A DNA stretch of 56,294 nucleotides from Thermoflexaceae bacterium (GCA_015075555.1 JABTUD010000003.1:88001-144294), one strand, 5' to 3'. Numbered from the stretch's first letter, positions 16,289 through 29,506 are shown. Numbers and translations are program-made. The notes: generated by a model not told the origin, from the letters alone.

Positions 16289-18125
16289 GTTGCTTCTCCC
16301 GCTGGATGGCTACTTTGGCCGGTCCCTTCAGTCCCTTCGCAATCCAAGTTTCAAACACGTCCTTCGCCCACGGCTCGTCTTCCAGCCGCGGAACGATGTC
16401 GGCCTTGACGTTTCCGGGCGGCAAGGCTTTCAGGAAATCGGCCAGAAGCGGCGCCTGACGAGCGTCCGCCTGGGCAACTACCAGGCAGGCGGCTAGGATG
16501 TCGGGCGTCCCCCACGTCTCTTCCTTGGCCGCCAGCTTCAACAGCTTCGTCATGATAATCTGCCGCTCGTCGGGAGTGAGAGAGCGAACATGCGAGCTCA
16601 GGGTGGCCGCAACCTCGGGGGCCGTAACAAGCGCATCAAGCACGTCCGCCGCTGCCGACGACAGCCGGTCTTCGACCGTGTGCAGCAAAGCATGTTCCCG
16701 TGCGACGTAGAGTGCCCCGCGCAGATCCTCTGCAGCCAAGCCCGGCTCCATCGTCAGCCACTCTCGCACAAAAGGGTCGTTCCAAGGGGCTTCCAGTTCG
16801 AGCGTCTCACCGCGACGAACGGCAGCCTCCCACGGCGCCAGAAAGTGCGGCTTTCCACCTGGATCCTCGTTCACTCGTTGAACCAACGACGCAAACAGGT
16901 CACCACCAGCACATCTCTCGAACAGCAGCAATTTGAGAAGGGTTGCCTCGTCCACTGCTACGCCATGCGTGCTAGCCATGGACCTTCGGATGGAGAGCGC
17001 ATTGAGGAAGCGCTTCACCAACCGAGGGTTGCCGCCTATTTTCGGGCTCGATGCAAGAATCGGAGCAATCGACTCTAGTCTATTCAGCTGATCGAGTAAG
17101 CCAGGCGGCAAGGTAACTCCGATATTCTGTATGAAAGACCTGTCAACTCTCTTACCTCGCCAGGACTCTGACAACTGGAGACGAACCGCCGATCGTATCG
17201 TCTCTTTATCCTCGGGACTTACCTCCGAAGCTTGGATGATTAAGAGCATGAGATAGGCACGGACCTCATGTGTGCCAAGCGATGGTATCTTGATTGGTAT
17301 CTGCACGAGCTTGTCAAAATAGTTGGAGACAAGGCTCTCTGGAGCACCTGGGAAGTGATCGCTTACCGCAAGCTTGATCATCTCCTCATCCGCCGCGATA
17401 ACGAACGCCGTTCCTTGCATGAAGAGCAGCAGGCGCATCGCCTCCAGAGTCGCTATCGTTGTTGGAGGCAGGCAGCGATCCAGGTCGTCTACAAAGACAA
17501 CCAGCGTCGCATTGACTTCCTTCAACGTCGCTTGGAAGCTCTGCCTAATCGCTTCGATCCCTTCTGGCGGAGACTCTTCGTCCCTGAGCAGGCCCTGCGT
17601 GGCAGCCCATGCCTCGCTGCCCTTCTCCATCGAAGTGGCAACCGCCTTCGGATCTCCCTGCACCAGAGCCTTCGCGAGAGCTGCGGAGCCACCGGCCAAG
17701 CCGAGTGGCGAGAGTGCGGCTGCCGCGGCCGCACCAGCTTTGACGGCGAGGCCAGCAGCGCGAACCCAATTCACGCGAGATAGCAGGTCGCGTGCCTTGT
17801 CCACCCCGGACTGGCGTGCGCGGGCCTCGGCTTCTAGCTTGCGAGCCACAACCTCCAACAGTGCCGCACGCGCATCATCGAAACCTTGGTACAGCCAAGG
17901 GTTAAAACTTGCGAAAATGAACGGGCTCGCCTCGTTCTCACGCCTGGTGCGCGCCTCGAGGTCATTGGCAACCAAGCGAACCATCGAGGACTTGCCCGTT
18001 CCCCAAGCACCCGACAGGCCGATTGAGACGGGCGCGCCGCTCGCCTGGAGGATGATCTCGCTGACTGTCTCGGCCACGCCGGTGAAATTGAGGAAGTCGA
18101 CGTCGGTTTCGTTGTCAGCCCACAC
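16272..18125 (-). CDS. qatA: QatA, KAP-family P-loop ATPase of the QatABCD system
   Basis: I choose GTG 18123-18125 because GGAGG lies 7 bases upstream; a TTG two codons earlier sits too close to that site. The 617-residue protein is a KAP NTPase: Walker A GAWGTGKSS near 39-47, 'FNPWLYQG' after it, a large hydrophobic insertion (Ala-rich, about 125-150) of the kind that anchors KAP proteins to the membrane, and Walker B 'VVFVDDLDRC' near 215. QatA is the ATPase that starts the four-gene Qat anti-phage operon. It may sense infection at the membrane. Base use is a little less GC-rich in places than the T4SS genes. Confidence 0.92.
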   Translation of the reverse strand: MWADNETDVDFLNFTGVAETVSEIILQASGAPVSIGLSGAWGTGKSSMVRLVANDLEARTRRENEASPFIFASFNPWLYQGFDDARAALLEVVARKLEAEARARQSGVDKARDLLSRVNWVRAAGLAVKAGAAAAAALSPLGLAGGSAALAKALVQGDPKAVATSMEKGSEAWAATQGLLRDEESPPEGIEAIRQSFQATLKEVNATLVVFVDDLDRCLPPTTIATLEAMRLLLFMQGTAFVIAADEEMIKLAVSDHFPGAPESLVSNYFDKLVQIPIKIPSLGTHEVRAYLMLLIIQASEVSPEDKETIRSAVRLQLSESWRGKRVDRSFIQNIGVTLPPGLLDQLNRLESIAPILASSPKIGGNPRLVKRFLNALSIRRSMASTHGVAVDEATLLKLLLFERCAGGDLFASLVQRVNEDPGGKPHFLAPWEAAVRRGETLELEAPWNDPFVREWLTMEPGLAAEDLRGALYVAREHALLHTVEDRLSSAAADVLDALVTAPEVAATLSSHVRSLTPDERQIIMTKLLKLAAKEETWGTPDILAACLVVAQADARQAPLLADFLKALPPGNVKADIVPRLEDEPWAKDVFETWIAKGLKGPAKVAIQREKQRGHVS

Positions 18126-18293
18126 GTCCAAGCCTCCGTGATTGGTCGCACTCTACAGTTCGTCGATTCCGTAGCTCAATGAACCGGATCCTTCGAAGTA
18201 ATGTCGTCCCCCCCACGCAGGGAATGCTACTGTTGCGCATCCTGGCGCAGCCGCCGTGCTCAGAACGGTGGCTCCGCCCAGCACTGGCCATCC
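18126..18293 (-). promoter_or_regulatory. intergenic promoter region of the qat operon
   Basis: This 168-bp gap separates the DUF499 gene stop from qatA and is the only sizeable gap between the two defence operons. On the minus strand TTGAGC and, 16 bases downstream, TGTAGA resemble -35 and -10 boxes, about 25-30 bases before the GTG start. The match is weak, but the gap suggests that qat is transcribed separately. No repeat of the TTGGAACG type is present here. Confidence 0.35.
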
Positions 18294-21200
18294 TCAACTG
18301 ACTTCCCAGTCGACGTTGATGCCCAGCTGCTCGAATCCCTCGCGAATCCTTCGCTCCAGTACGTCTTCAGGGATGCCAGCATCGGAGCTTACGTCGATGG
18401 AGAGTGAGAGGCGGGTTCCAGGATCGGCTTCTTGGAGCGCTTTCCAGAGATACGGCTGGAGGTTCTGACTCTTCACGACGGGCAACTCAGAGACCGTCAA
18501 TCGCACCCGCGCATACCGCTTCGCCACGGCCGGGACTGGGGCGGGGCTCGGCGTCCCACCGGCGTGGCTCGATCCTGACCCTGTCGTCGTTGTGGTGCTG
18601 ATCACGGCGCCCGGCTCGCCCGCGGAGGGAATAGGACTTGGTTCGGCCGAACCCAGTTCCTGCCGGATCAATTCGCGAAGGTCACCGCGCACCAGGAACG
18701 ACGCGCTATCGAAGAGCTCGGGCAACGCGTCGAGGTCGACTGGCTTCTCGATGAGCCTACGATAGGTGGTGGTCGACTTGTCCCCATAAACCACCGACCA
18801 CAGTCCGTCCTTGATCCCCTCGCGGATGCAGGAACGCAACGTCTGGTCGCGATCCGGGAGGATGGGCAGGTAGGTCCATTGCGGGAAGCGGCGGCTCAAT
18901 TCGGCGATGTCGAGCTCGGTGTCTTTGTCCCAGACGCGAGGGGAGAACTTCGCGTCGAAGAACATCGCCGACATGTGGCGCAGCACTTTGGGGTTGCCGT
19001 AGTCGTGGCTTTCGAGGCGCTCGATGGCACGCTTCGCGATGGTGTCTCCGGCCGTCGCTGTCGGCAGAGCAATGGCGGGAAGCTCACCGTCGCCGTCCGG
19101 ATAGAAGAGCCATCGGTAGGCGGTGACGAGGCTTGTTTTCAGGCTGGCCCGCTTCTCGCGCAGCCGGGCATCGAGGTCCTTTCGCTCCTGCGGCGACAGC
19201 GTGTCCGCGTCCTTCGACTTCTGATCGAGGATCAGCTCGTACGCGAGGACCTCGCGTAGCGCCTGCTCCGCACGCTCCCAGAGGTCCCGATCGGCCCCGA
19301 TCAGCACGAGCGCATTCCGCCACTGCCGGAACCCACCTCCCACGCGGTTCCAGAGCTCTTCGATGATCTTCCGATCGGACGCGCTCGGCTGGCCGGTGTC
19401 ATCTTGGACACGAAGCTTCGTGGTCGCCGCCAAGATGGCGATCGATGGTTCGGGCTGGTCGGTGATGCTGCCGTCGGCGCCGGCCCACTGGAGGACCTTG
19501 AACCCCTGGGAGCTTCCGTACGCGTCGGCGATCGCCGTTCGGATGCGGTCGTCGATAACGTGCTGCGGCTGGTTGTTCGCCGTCTCGGCGATGCGCCGGT
19601 AGAGGTTCTGCTTCGTCTGGAAGCGGAGCATCTGCCCTTCGCGATGGATGTAGTAGCAGGTCTCCTCAATGGAGCCGAGCACCTCATCGGTGTACTCGGG
19701 GCCGAGCAGCGGGCTCACGCTCCCGAGGCGGATGTCGGACGGCATCGCGCCGTTCTGCCCGGACCTGCCCCCCGCCGAATGCAGCAACACGGTCGTCGCG
19801 ACGCCGCGAGCAACCTTATGGTGCTGGTAGTCGCCGCCCCGCCGCTCGTCGAGCGCATCCGCGTGGGCGTCTCCGCCGATGATGTCCGCCGCGACCACCG
19901 AGTCGTTCGCGGCGCTGCCCATCGCACTGAGGACTTTGGTGCGAATTCTCTCTCGCTCCAGGTTCACGTGCTTCGAGTGAATGGCGTGTGCCGGCGGCTT
20001 GATCTGCCACTGGTCGGCTACCACGTTCGCGAGCAGCTGAAGCACGGTCCTGGTGCGGGGGAAGTCTGCCTGTGCGCCCCACTTCTTGTAGAGCACATCA
20101 ATCAGCTCGGGGTGGAACGGGAACGCATCGACCATCTGTCGCCGGAAGTCGGTGGTGTAAACCGTTGGGTCGTAGAGGGCCTGCTCGCGTCCCTTATTGT
20201 AGCTCTCGTAGTAGGCGTCGACCGTCCGATTGACGGCCGCCGGATCCGCTGGCTTGAAAAGCCTCCGGCTGATGAGCGTGTACACCTCGGTATCCGCGAC
20301 GGGCATCCGCTTCGAAACCACCCTGTCGGCTCGCGGCTTGATCTCCTCGACGATCCCAAGTTCCTGCTGAAGCTGGCCCGGGTCGATGCCGCCGAACTCT
20401 TGCCGGCTCTGCGGCAGCGTGAGTAGCACGCAGACACCAGGGATGTTCCCGGCCTCTTGAAGAAACTCCTGGAGGAACTGGACCGTCTGCCGGTAGAGGT
20501 TCTGGGTTCGCCTCGCGTTCGAGAACTTCAGGCCAACCAGGTAGCTGATGAGCTCATCGATGAGGATCAGGCACGGGCTCGCGACCTTGAGCACCTCGCG
20601 GTAGGCCGCGTTCCCGGGTTTCTCACCCCGATCGTCCGATGGCTGAACATGCTGACGATATGCCTTCGGGTCGAGTTGGTACGCAATCTCTCCCCAGAGC
20701 GTGGAGACCGAAGTCCCGTCTTCCTTCAGGAGCGCATCGGTGCCCATCTCGGAGCCATCGACGACGGCGATCCGTGCACCCGCAGGGACTACGACTTCTC
20801 CCAGCGCCTCCTTCACCCCAGGGACGCTCATCGCCTTGTCCGGGCTCTTCACCAGGTGGTAGAGGGTCAGCAGGGCGTGCGTCTTGCCGCCGCCGAACGG
20901 CGTCTGCATCTCCGTCACGCTCGCGCCGTCGCCGCCGTGCATCCGGCTGATCACGTCGTTCACCGTTTGACGGAGCTGCTCCGTGAAGTAGGTGTGCTCG
21001 AAGAATCGGACGGGGTTGAGGTACTCGTCGCGCGCGGTACCGGCGGCAACGCCACCGAGCGACGCTGCGAAGAGCGACTCGTCGATTTTCGCCGGGTTCT
21101 GGAAGCCTTCCCAGGGCTCAGTCAGCTGCCACCAGTACGGCAGTTGGCCCGCCGGCGCCGGGCTCGGCGCAGGTTGAGCCTCCGGGACCACCAACGGCTT

Positions 21201-21692
21201 CGCCGGGGCGTCGTCGGCTACGCCGTTGACCTTCTTCCAGAGCGCCTCGACTTGCGCTGCCTCCGCTCGCCCCGTCCGCTCGAGGAGCTTGTGCATCGCC
21301 CGAAGCCCCTCGGCCGCGTCGTCCGCGAGCATGTCGCCGGTCCGGGGATGAGCCCACTCGTTGCGCGCCGTGACCGCCTGGTTTAGGTATGCCTGCGTCT
21401 GCTTGAAGTCCGTCCAGACGCCGGCGAACGCGTGGTCGAACTCCTTGCCGATGACCTGGCGGAAGTGCACGGGCTCCATCAGGTGGAGGTAGTCCGCCGG
21501 GGACAGAGCCTTCTTGTCGAGCTCCTGCTTCAGCAGCTTGCGCTGCGTCTCCTGGAGGTGTTGCAGCACTCCTCGTTCGAACCAGTTGTTGGGGTAGCGC
21601 GCGATCAGCTTTTCGCGGACGAAGTGGCGCATGGCGTCCGTGTAGAGCTTGACGCCTTCGCCCAGCGCGGTGTGGTAGCTGAAATCGCTCAT
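18294..21692 (-). CDS. DUF499-family ATPase with HEPN-like N-terminus, defence operon
   Basis: The 1132-residue protein has an N-terminal helical region resembling the Swt1-type HEPN domain (about 1-150), then a P-loop with QTPFGGGKTHALLTLYHL near residue 270 and a Walker B 'LILIDELISYLVG' near 385, the layout of DUF499 proteins. Its C-terminal third has a second mixed region and a final 'VRLTVSELP' strand domain. DUF499 ATPases occur beside DUF1156 DNA methyltransferases and large helicases in defence islands. I infer a motor or sensor that couples recognition of unmodified DNA to attack. It is the last gene of the operon, 11 bp after the small 88-aa gene. Confidence 0.87.
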   Translation of the reverse strand: MSDFSYHTALGEGVKLYTDAMRHFVREKLIARYPNNWFERGVLQHLQETQRKLLKQELDKKALSPADYLHLMEPVHFRQVIGKEFDHAFAGVWTDFKQTQAYLNQAVTARNEWAHPRTGDMLADDAAEGLRAMHKLLERTGRAEAAQVEALWKKVNGVADDAPAKPLVVPEAQPAPSPAPAGQLPYWWQLTEPWEGFQNPAKIDESLFAASLGGVAAGTARDEYLNPVRFFEHTYFTEQLRQTVNDVISRMHGGDGASVTEMQTPFGGGKTHALLTLYHLVKSPDKAMSVPGVKEALGEVVVPAGARIAVVDGSEMGTDALLKEDGTSVSTLWGEIAYQLDPKAYRQHVQPSDDRGEKPGNAAYREVLKVASPCLILIDELISYLVGLKFSNARRTQNLYRQTVQFLQEFLQEAGNIPGVCVLLTLPQSRQEFGGIDPGQLQQELGIVEEIKPRADRVVSKRMPVADTEVYTLISRRLFKPADPAAVNRTVDAYYESYNKGREQALYDPTVYTTDFRRQMVDAFPFHPELIDVLYKKWGAQADFPRTRTVLQLLANVVADQWQIKPPAHAIHSKHVNLERERIRTKVLSAMGSAANDSVVAADIIGGDAHADALDERRGGDYQHHKVARGVATTVLLHSAGGRSGQNGAMPSDIRLGSVSPLLGPEYTDEVLGSIEETCYYIHREGQMLRFQTKQNLYRRIAETANNQPQHVIDDRIRTAIADAYGSSQGFKVLQWAGADGSITDQPEPSIAILAATTKLRVQDDTGQPSASDRKIIEELWNRVGGGFRQWRNALVLIGADRDLWERAEQALREVLAYELILDQKSKDADTLSPQERKDLDARLREKRASLKTSLVTAYRWLFYPDGDGELPAIALPTATAGDTIAKRAIERLESHDYGNPKVLRHMSAMFFDAKFSPRVWDKDTELDIAELSRRFPQWTYLPILPDRDQTLRSCIREGIKDGLWSVVYGDKSTTTYRRLIEKPVDLDALPELFDSASFLVRGDLRELIRQELGSAEPSPIPSAGEPGAVISTTTTTGSGSSHAGGTPSPAPVPAVAKRYARVRLTVSELPVVKSQNLQPYLWKALQEADPGTRLSLSIDVSSDAGIPEDVLERRIREGFEQLGINVDWEVS

Positions 21693-21703
21693 CCCCGGAC
21701 TCC

Positions 21704-21966
21704 TTATGCGTGCTGCACCCAGCTGTCAGCCATCTCGTCGCAACGCCGCATGGCTGGTTGAGGTTCATCCGAGGTCCCTCCGACGAAGTCCTCGCGATAT
21801 CCGTCAGCGTATCCTTCGGCGCGCGCTATGCAGTGCCAGCGAGATTGTGCTGACTGGAAATGTACCTCCAGTGCCCAGATTGCCCGATAGACGTCCAGGC
21901 GCCAGTGGCCCCCGGGATCCTCCACCACGAAAGTCCAGTGCTCGGGCGCGAGATGATGAGGATCAC

Positions 21967-21970
<4 letters not shown>
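21704..21970 (-). CDS. small 88-aa protein between methyltransferase and DUF499 ATPase
   Basis: The ATG overlaps the methyltransferase stop by 4 bp and the stop lies 11 bp before the DUF499 start, so the gene fits tightly in the operon. The protein is soluble and rich in aromatic residues (HWTFVVEDPGGHWRLDVYRAIWALEVHF) with a 'WHCIARAEGYADGY' stretch. I do not recognise a family. Its size and position suggest a small adaptor or regulatory subunit of the methyltransferase or ATPase. Confidence 0.68.
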
Positions 21971-24815
<2,845 letters not shown>

Positions 24816-24819
<4 letters not shown>

Positions 24820-25574
24820 GCAGAGATCTCTTCAAACCAGGCCGGTAGTCGTTCTCGCGCCGCGCCAAGGCTGGAGAAGCTCTTGTTAGCGATATCGCCG
24901 AGCTGTGCGCGGGGCTTACGACCGATCTCCTCTTCGTCACGGAAGAGCACAACCGACCGAAGCCGCTCGTTCCACCGCTCCCATTGGTAGAGCGTGATCG
25001 TCGCATCCTTGCACTGGTCGTCGTTGCCGACGAAGAGGACGCCGATGTTTCGTTCACCCGGTAGGAAGGCGTCGAGTTTGTAGAGGCCGCCCGGATCCCG
25101 TTCTGTGTCTTGGTAGTCGAATTGAGCGCGGGGAGCAACGCTGGCCACCAACGCACTCGCATCTTCGCGAAAGGTTTCGCGGACCACTTCACGAGTCCAA
25201 TGCCGTACATCCATGACTTCGAGGATTGCTTGGATGAACGAACTTAGGGCCTCGGCGTAGAGGGCGTTCGGTATCGAGAGGCTCAGCACACCGGCTTCCG
25301 CGTCGACTCGGTGGGACTTGAGCGCGGACTGAATAACCTTCCAGCGGTTCCCCTGGTCAAAGTTCGGCTGGAGCAAGGCAAGCTGCATGAAGGTCTCGCC
25401 GTCGTCGGTGAGCCGCCAGCCGCCAGGCCGATCCTCGAGGATCACGGGCACTGCGTCGCCGCCGGGCAGGAGAAACGGCGTCTCGACGTAATACCGGTCC
25501 AGCGCCACAGGCTGGAGGGACACGGCCTCGCAGACGCGCTCTTTGAATTCACGGGCGATCGTCGCTGCGTCCAT
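24816..25574 (-). CDS. DUF1828-domain protein in the methyltransferase defence operon
   Basis: The ATG at 25572-25574 with AGGAGG upstream is the start; an extension to 25652 has no such site. The 252-residue protein has an N-terminal DUF1828 domain, visible as 'VETPFLLPGGDAVPVILED' followed by 'GWRLTDDGETFMQLAL', and a C-terminal domain of strands and helices (DUF1829-like position). The biochemical role of the family is unknown; members often occur in mobile or defence regions. It overlaps the methyltransferase by ATGA and follows a small protein gene by 16 bp. The pair could be a toxin-antitoxin-like guard module for the operon, which is a guess. Confidence 0.78.
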
Positions 25575-25590
25575 CGTCACGTCACACCTC

Positions 25591-26094
25591 CTAAAACAGT
25601 TTGCCCTGCGGGGTCGGCCAGGTGACGCCCCCGAGATCGCGGAGCGCTTCAAAGGCGCTCTCGAAGTCGCTGAATCGGTCGCCGGCCGCCTCCGCGAAGC
25701 CGTCGTCTTCGTAGTCGCTCGCCTGGTAGCGCTCCGTCAGACGGTTGACGCGGAATCTGTCGGTCACGCGGGCGGAATCGTGGCCGTTAACGCGCTCCAG
25801 TTCGTTTGTATGTGGTCCGGTTCGTCCGGCAAGCCGAAGGAGACGGTACTCGTTCCCGTCGGCGTCAACGTAGACGAGCTGGATCGAGAATTGTAACGCG
25901 TTGGTGTTGTGACGTTGGACGTAGATGCGAAAGCGTCGCCCATCGGCGACGATTTCTACCTGCGCTTCGCTGAACGCCCGGTTCTGCTTCGGCCGTCCCT
26001 TCCGGCGCAGCCTAGGCTCGTCGGCGGCCGAGATGGGTTTCTCAGCTTTGAGCAACTCGGCGATCCGGTCGTCGGTGAGAAGCGGCTTCGTCAC
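25591..26094 (-). CDS. small defence-operon protein paired with DUF1828, family not recognised
   Basis: The 167-residue protein has an N-terminal basic, helical part (LRRKGRPKQNR) and then a run of beta strands (AQVEIVADGRRFRIYVQRH, 'FSIQLVYVDADGNEYRLLRL'), an 'GPHTNELERVNGHD' turn rich in H, N and E, and a C-terminal helix with a conserved-looking 'FESAFEALRDLG'. The His/Asn/Glu cluster could be an active or metal site. I do not identify the family with certainty; small proteins of this kind are found next to DUF1828 genes. It lies 43 bp after the helicase and 16 bp before the DUF1828 gene. Confidence 0.7.
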   Translation of the reverse strand: MTKPLLTDDRIAELLKAEKPISAADEPRLRRKGRPKQNRAFSEAQVEIVADGRRFRIYVQRHNTNALQFSIQLVYVDADGNEYRLLRLAGRTGPHTNELERVNGHDSARVTDRFRVNRLTERYQASDYEDDGFAEAAGDRFSDFESAFEALRDLGGVTWPTPQGKLF

Positions 26095-26137
26095 ACTGCG
26101 CGCCCCTGTGTCGACGCCGGACCGTGCCTGTGTGGCA

Positions 26138-29100
26138 TCATCGGGGCCACTCTGCCGGGACCGCGTGCGCCGCCAGTTTCGCAGCCTCGATGCGGTACTC
26201 GACCACCTTCTCGACGGGCTCGATGCCCTTACCGACGGGATCCTGGATGATCCGCAGGTTCGGTGAACTCAGGGCCTGCTCGACCTCGTAGATGAAGAAC
26301 TCGTCGCGCAAGCGGTTGGCCATCTGCCACTCGGTGTAATACAGGGTCACGTCACCGGCTGTCGTGTGCGCCTTCACCTCGACGTAGCGCACCGAACCGT
26401 CGGCGCCGGTGCTGCGAAGGTCGTAGCCGCAGCCCCGCTTCGAGACGTCCTCTGGCACCCGGCCGCACGCCCGCTCGTACTCCATCGCGACACGCATGCC
26501 CGCAAGCTCGACTTCCTGCTTGTTCCCACCCGCGAGCCCTTGCTGCCACGCAGCCGGGATCGGACCCGGGAGGACAGCCGCGACCCCGACGACTCGCGGC
26601 GCAACAAGCGTCAATGCTGTCCGTCGCTGGAGGTCGGCGCGGCGGTGCACCCGTTCCTCCATCAACCCTCCGATGGCATCGTTGGTCGTACGGATCGCGA
26701 GCGCCATGTCTTTGCCGGCGTCCTGGTCGGCTAGTTGCCGTTCGAGAGTGGCCTGCAGCCGCTCAAGCGTATCTCCGACCGATCGTTCGAGAGCCCGGCT
26801 GATCACGTCGACTTCGCGCTCCTGCTGCTCGCGAATGCCCGCCAGATAGTCCGCCGTGTAGAAGGCGGCTGCGGCATTCACCGCCTTGTCGCCATCGGCG
26901 GACGCACGAAGTTCCGGAGAGATCGCCGGGGCCGTGTCCGTCGGAGCGAGGTCGAGGAGGACGCCCGGTTCGACCGCCTCGAAGGTTTCGCCGGTCTGGC
27001 GGAGACCAAGCAGGCGCCGATGTACGACCTGTCCGCTGCCATTCACGACCGCCGCGTCCAACAGCCAGACCAGGTACGGCGCGATGGCGCCAGGATCCAT
27101 GAATACCGTACCGCGGGCCAGGAGCGGAGTGCCCTCGGCGAGAACCTTCTGCTCGACGGCGTCGAAGAGAGGATGGTCCGGTGCAACGAATTCTGCCGGT
27201 GGGTCGTGGCGCAGCCGTTCCTTGCGGAAGGTGATCAGCCGATTCTCGGTGCCGGTTTCACCGGTGTTGGACGCGGCGACCAATTTCCGGAGCTCGACCG
27301 GGACATGGTCAAGCCGCCAGGTGTAATCGGGCTGCCGGGCGAGTTTCCCGCCCAGGTGCTGGAGCGCGTCGACGAAGAACCGCTCCACGAACTCGGGGGT
27401 CAGCCGTCGCTCTCTCGACTCGCGATCCTCTCCCTGGAGAAAAGCCATGTCGATGAACCTGGTGGCAAGGGCTTCGCCGAGCGCGTCCTTGGCGGCGGTC
27501 GTCGCGGATGCGCTGTCGAGCACATCCAGGTCGCTCAGTACCTCGTCCAGGGAGCGCCGCCCGAGGATAGCCTCGCGCATGAGCGTGTCGAGGCGAACGT
27601 GCCCGACATCCAGTACCTCCTGGATGACGTCGAACACCTGGTCGTTGCCGAGGGCCTCGCGCATTCGGCCCAGCTTTTCCATGAGGCGAACGAGCACCTG
27701 CCCCTCGCGCGTGTTCTTCGCAACGAGGTTGAAAATCTGGACCTCGAACTGCTGTCCGTAGCGGTGGATACGTCCCATGCGCTGTTCAAGGCGGTTCGGA
27801 TTCCACGGCAGGTCCCAGTTGATCATCACGCGGCAGAACTGGAGGTTGATCCCCTCGCCGGCGGCATCGGTCGCGACGAGGAGTTGGGCCGTCTGTCTGA
27901 ACTGCTTCTCGGCCGCGATCCGGTCCTGGAGCTTCATCCCACCGTGGATGACGCAGACCTCGTTGCCCCAGCTTCGCAGCTTCCCGGCGAGGTACTCCAG
28001 GGTGTCGCGGTGCTCGGTGAAGATGAGGATCTTCTCGGCTCGGTCGGCGACGGTCTGCTCGCGAATGACCCGCTCAAGCTCTTCGAGCTTCCGCTCGGGG
28101 CCCGCGTTCATCGCGCGATGGGCATGCCCCACCAAGCGATTGAGCTCTTCGACTTCGGTCTCGAGCTCCGCGACCGACCGCGCGGCAGTTGCCTTCGATA
28201 CCGCCTCCTCGGCCTCGTCGCTGTCGTCTTCTTCGTCGTCGTAGTCGATAAGCCCGGTCGCGACCGCAACCGGAGAGCGGCCACTCTTTCGGAGCGCCTC
28301 AAGCTCGTCGGCGAGCCGATCACGACGACGTTCGAGGCTTCGGGCGACCGCGTAGAGGCTGGAGGTAAGGCGGCGCTGGAGGATGGTAAGTGCGAGACCG
28401 ACATTCCGGCGAACCTGGCTTTCCGCTGACTCGTCCGCCAGGCGCATTCCCCGCTGGACGTAATCAGTCACGGCCGCATATAGCTCTTCCTCGTGCGAAT
28501 TCAGGTCGTACGGCGGTGTGGTCACGTGACGCGGCAGGAAGAGCGGGCGTCCGTACCAATCCCGCATCGTCTCCTTCATTCGCCGCAGGAAGTACGGCGA
28601 GGAGTCCGGATCGATGGCAGCCTCTGCGCCAGCTGCCGAGGCAAAGACATCAGGGTCCAGGAGCGACAGGAGTAAGCGGAAGTTCTCCGGATCGCCCTTA
28701 TGCGGCGTCGCGGTCATCAGCAGGAGGTGCCGCGTTCGCTCGGCCATCTTTTCGGCAAGCTGGTAACGCTGCGTCTTCTCGACCTTGGACCCGTACCGGT
28801 AGGCGGAAAGCTTGTGGGCTTCGTCGAAGATGACGAGGTCCCAGCGGGCCTGGTCGAGCCCTGGTTCGATATGTGGCTGGACACCAAGGTCAACCGAGGC
28901 AACCACAAGGTCGTTGTCTGTCCATGCGTTCTGCCCGAATGCCGTGCTGACCGTCTCACCGGTTACGAGCACGAACCGTTGCTTGAATCGTTCCCACATT
29001 TCCCGGCGCCACTGGTCGGTCAGAGCCTTGGGACACAGGACCAGCACCCGTCGCACGTCCTGGCGCTGCATGAGCTCGCGCATTAAAAGACCGGCCATAA

Positions 29101-29506
29101 TCGTCTTGCCCGCACCAGGGTCGTCTGCGAGAAGAAACCGGATACGGGGGAGAGGCAGGATGCGGCGGTACACCGCCTCGATTTGGTGCGGCAACGGGTC
29201 CACCTGGGAGACAGAGACGGCGAATTGCGGGTCGAACACATGGGCCAAGTGGGTGCGAAGCGCTTCGGTTGCCAGACGGAAAAGTCGTGGACTACTGTCG
29301 AACGTGTGGACGCCGGCGACCAGTTCCTCGACCTGCGACTCGACCTGGGCGCGGGTCAGCAGCCGATCGAAGTACTCGCCAGTCTCGACGCTGACGGCCT
29401 GAACCCGCACCGAGTCCCCGGACGCCGTCGCCTTGATGACGCGGACCGCCGACGGCCAGAACGGACCGACGAGCACGGCATCTTCAGGTGGCGGGATAGA
29501 CGGCAC
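26138..29506 (-). CDS. SNF2/DEAD-type helicase with C-terminal DUF3883 domain, defence operon
   Basis: The 1122-residue protein (GTG start, AGGAG upstream) has a Swi2/Snf2-like helicase core: 'HQIEAVYRRIL' Q-motif region, Walker A 'DDPGAGKTIMAGLL' near 130, 'VIFDEAHKLSAYRYG' near 230, 'LLLMTATPHKGD', and in the second lobe 'ATDAAGEGINLQFC' and 'RLEQRMGRIHRYGQ'. A Glu/Asp-rich insert lies near 420. At the C-terminus, 'GYDLRSTGADGSVRYVEVKAH' is typical of DUF3883, a PD-(D/E)xK-like fold whose E-V-K residues are present. It is the first gene of a six-gene operon and probably translocates on and attacks unmodified foreign DNA. Loss of the nuclease-like motif is not evident. Confidence 0.9.
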   Translation of the reverse strand: MPSIPPPEDAVLVGPFWPSAVRVIKATASGDSVRVQAVSVETGEYFDRLLTRAQVESQVEELVAGVHTFDSSPRLFRLATEALRTHLAHVFDPQFAVSVSQVDPLPHQIEAVYRRILPLPRIRFLLADDPGAGKTIMAGLLMRELMQRQDVRRVLVLCPKALTDQWRREMWERFKQRFVLVTGETVSTAFGQNAWTDNDLVVASVDLGVQPHIEPGLDQARWDLVIFDEAHKLSAYRYGSKVEKTQRYQLAEKMAERTRHLLLMTATPHKGDPENFRLLLSLLDPDVFASAAGAEAAIDPDSSPYFLRRMKETMRDWYGRPLFLPRHVTTPPYDLNSHEEELYAAVTDYVQRGMRLADESAESQVRRNVGLALTILQRRLTSSLYAVARSLERRRDRLADELEALRKSGRSPVAVATGLIDYDDEEDDSDEAEEAVSKATAARSVAELETEVEELNRLVGHAHRAMNAGPERKLEELERVIREQTVADRAEKILIFTEHRDTLEYLAGKLRSWGNEVCVIHGGMKLQDRIAAEKQFRQTAQLLVATDAAGEGINLQFCRVMINWDLPWNPNRLEQRMGRIHRYGQQFEVQIFNLVAKNTREGQVLVRLMEKLGRMREALGNDQVFDVIQEVLDVGHVRLDTLMREAILGRRSLDEVLSDLDVLDSASATTAAKDALGEALATRFIDMAFLQGEDRESRERRLTPEFVERFFVDALQHLGGKLARQPDYTWRLDHVPVELRKLVAASNTGETGTENRLITFRKERLRHDPPAEFVAPDHPLFDAVEQKVLAEGTPLLARGTVFMDPGAIAPYLVWLLDAAVVNGSGQVVHRRLLGLRQTGETFEAVEPGVLLDLAPTDTAPAISPELRASADGDKAVNAAAAFYTADYLAGIREQQEREVDVISRALERSVGDTLERLQATLERQLADQDAGKDMALAIRTTNDAIGGLMEERVHRRADLQRRTALTLVAPRVVGVAAVLPGPIPAAWQQGLAGGNKQEVELAGMRVAMEYERACGRVPEDVSKRGCGYDLRSTGADGSVRYVEVKAHTTAGDVTLYYTEWQMANRLRDEFFIYEVEQALSSPNLRIIQDPVGKGIEPVEKVVEYRIEAAKLAAHAVPAEWPR

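Noticed and set aside
26735-28429. 564-codon plus-strand frame opposite the helicase.
   Set aside because: Antisense shadow of helicase motifs; no ribosome site or recognisable fold.
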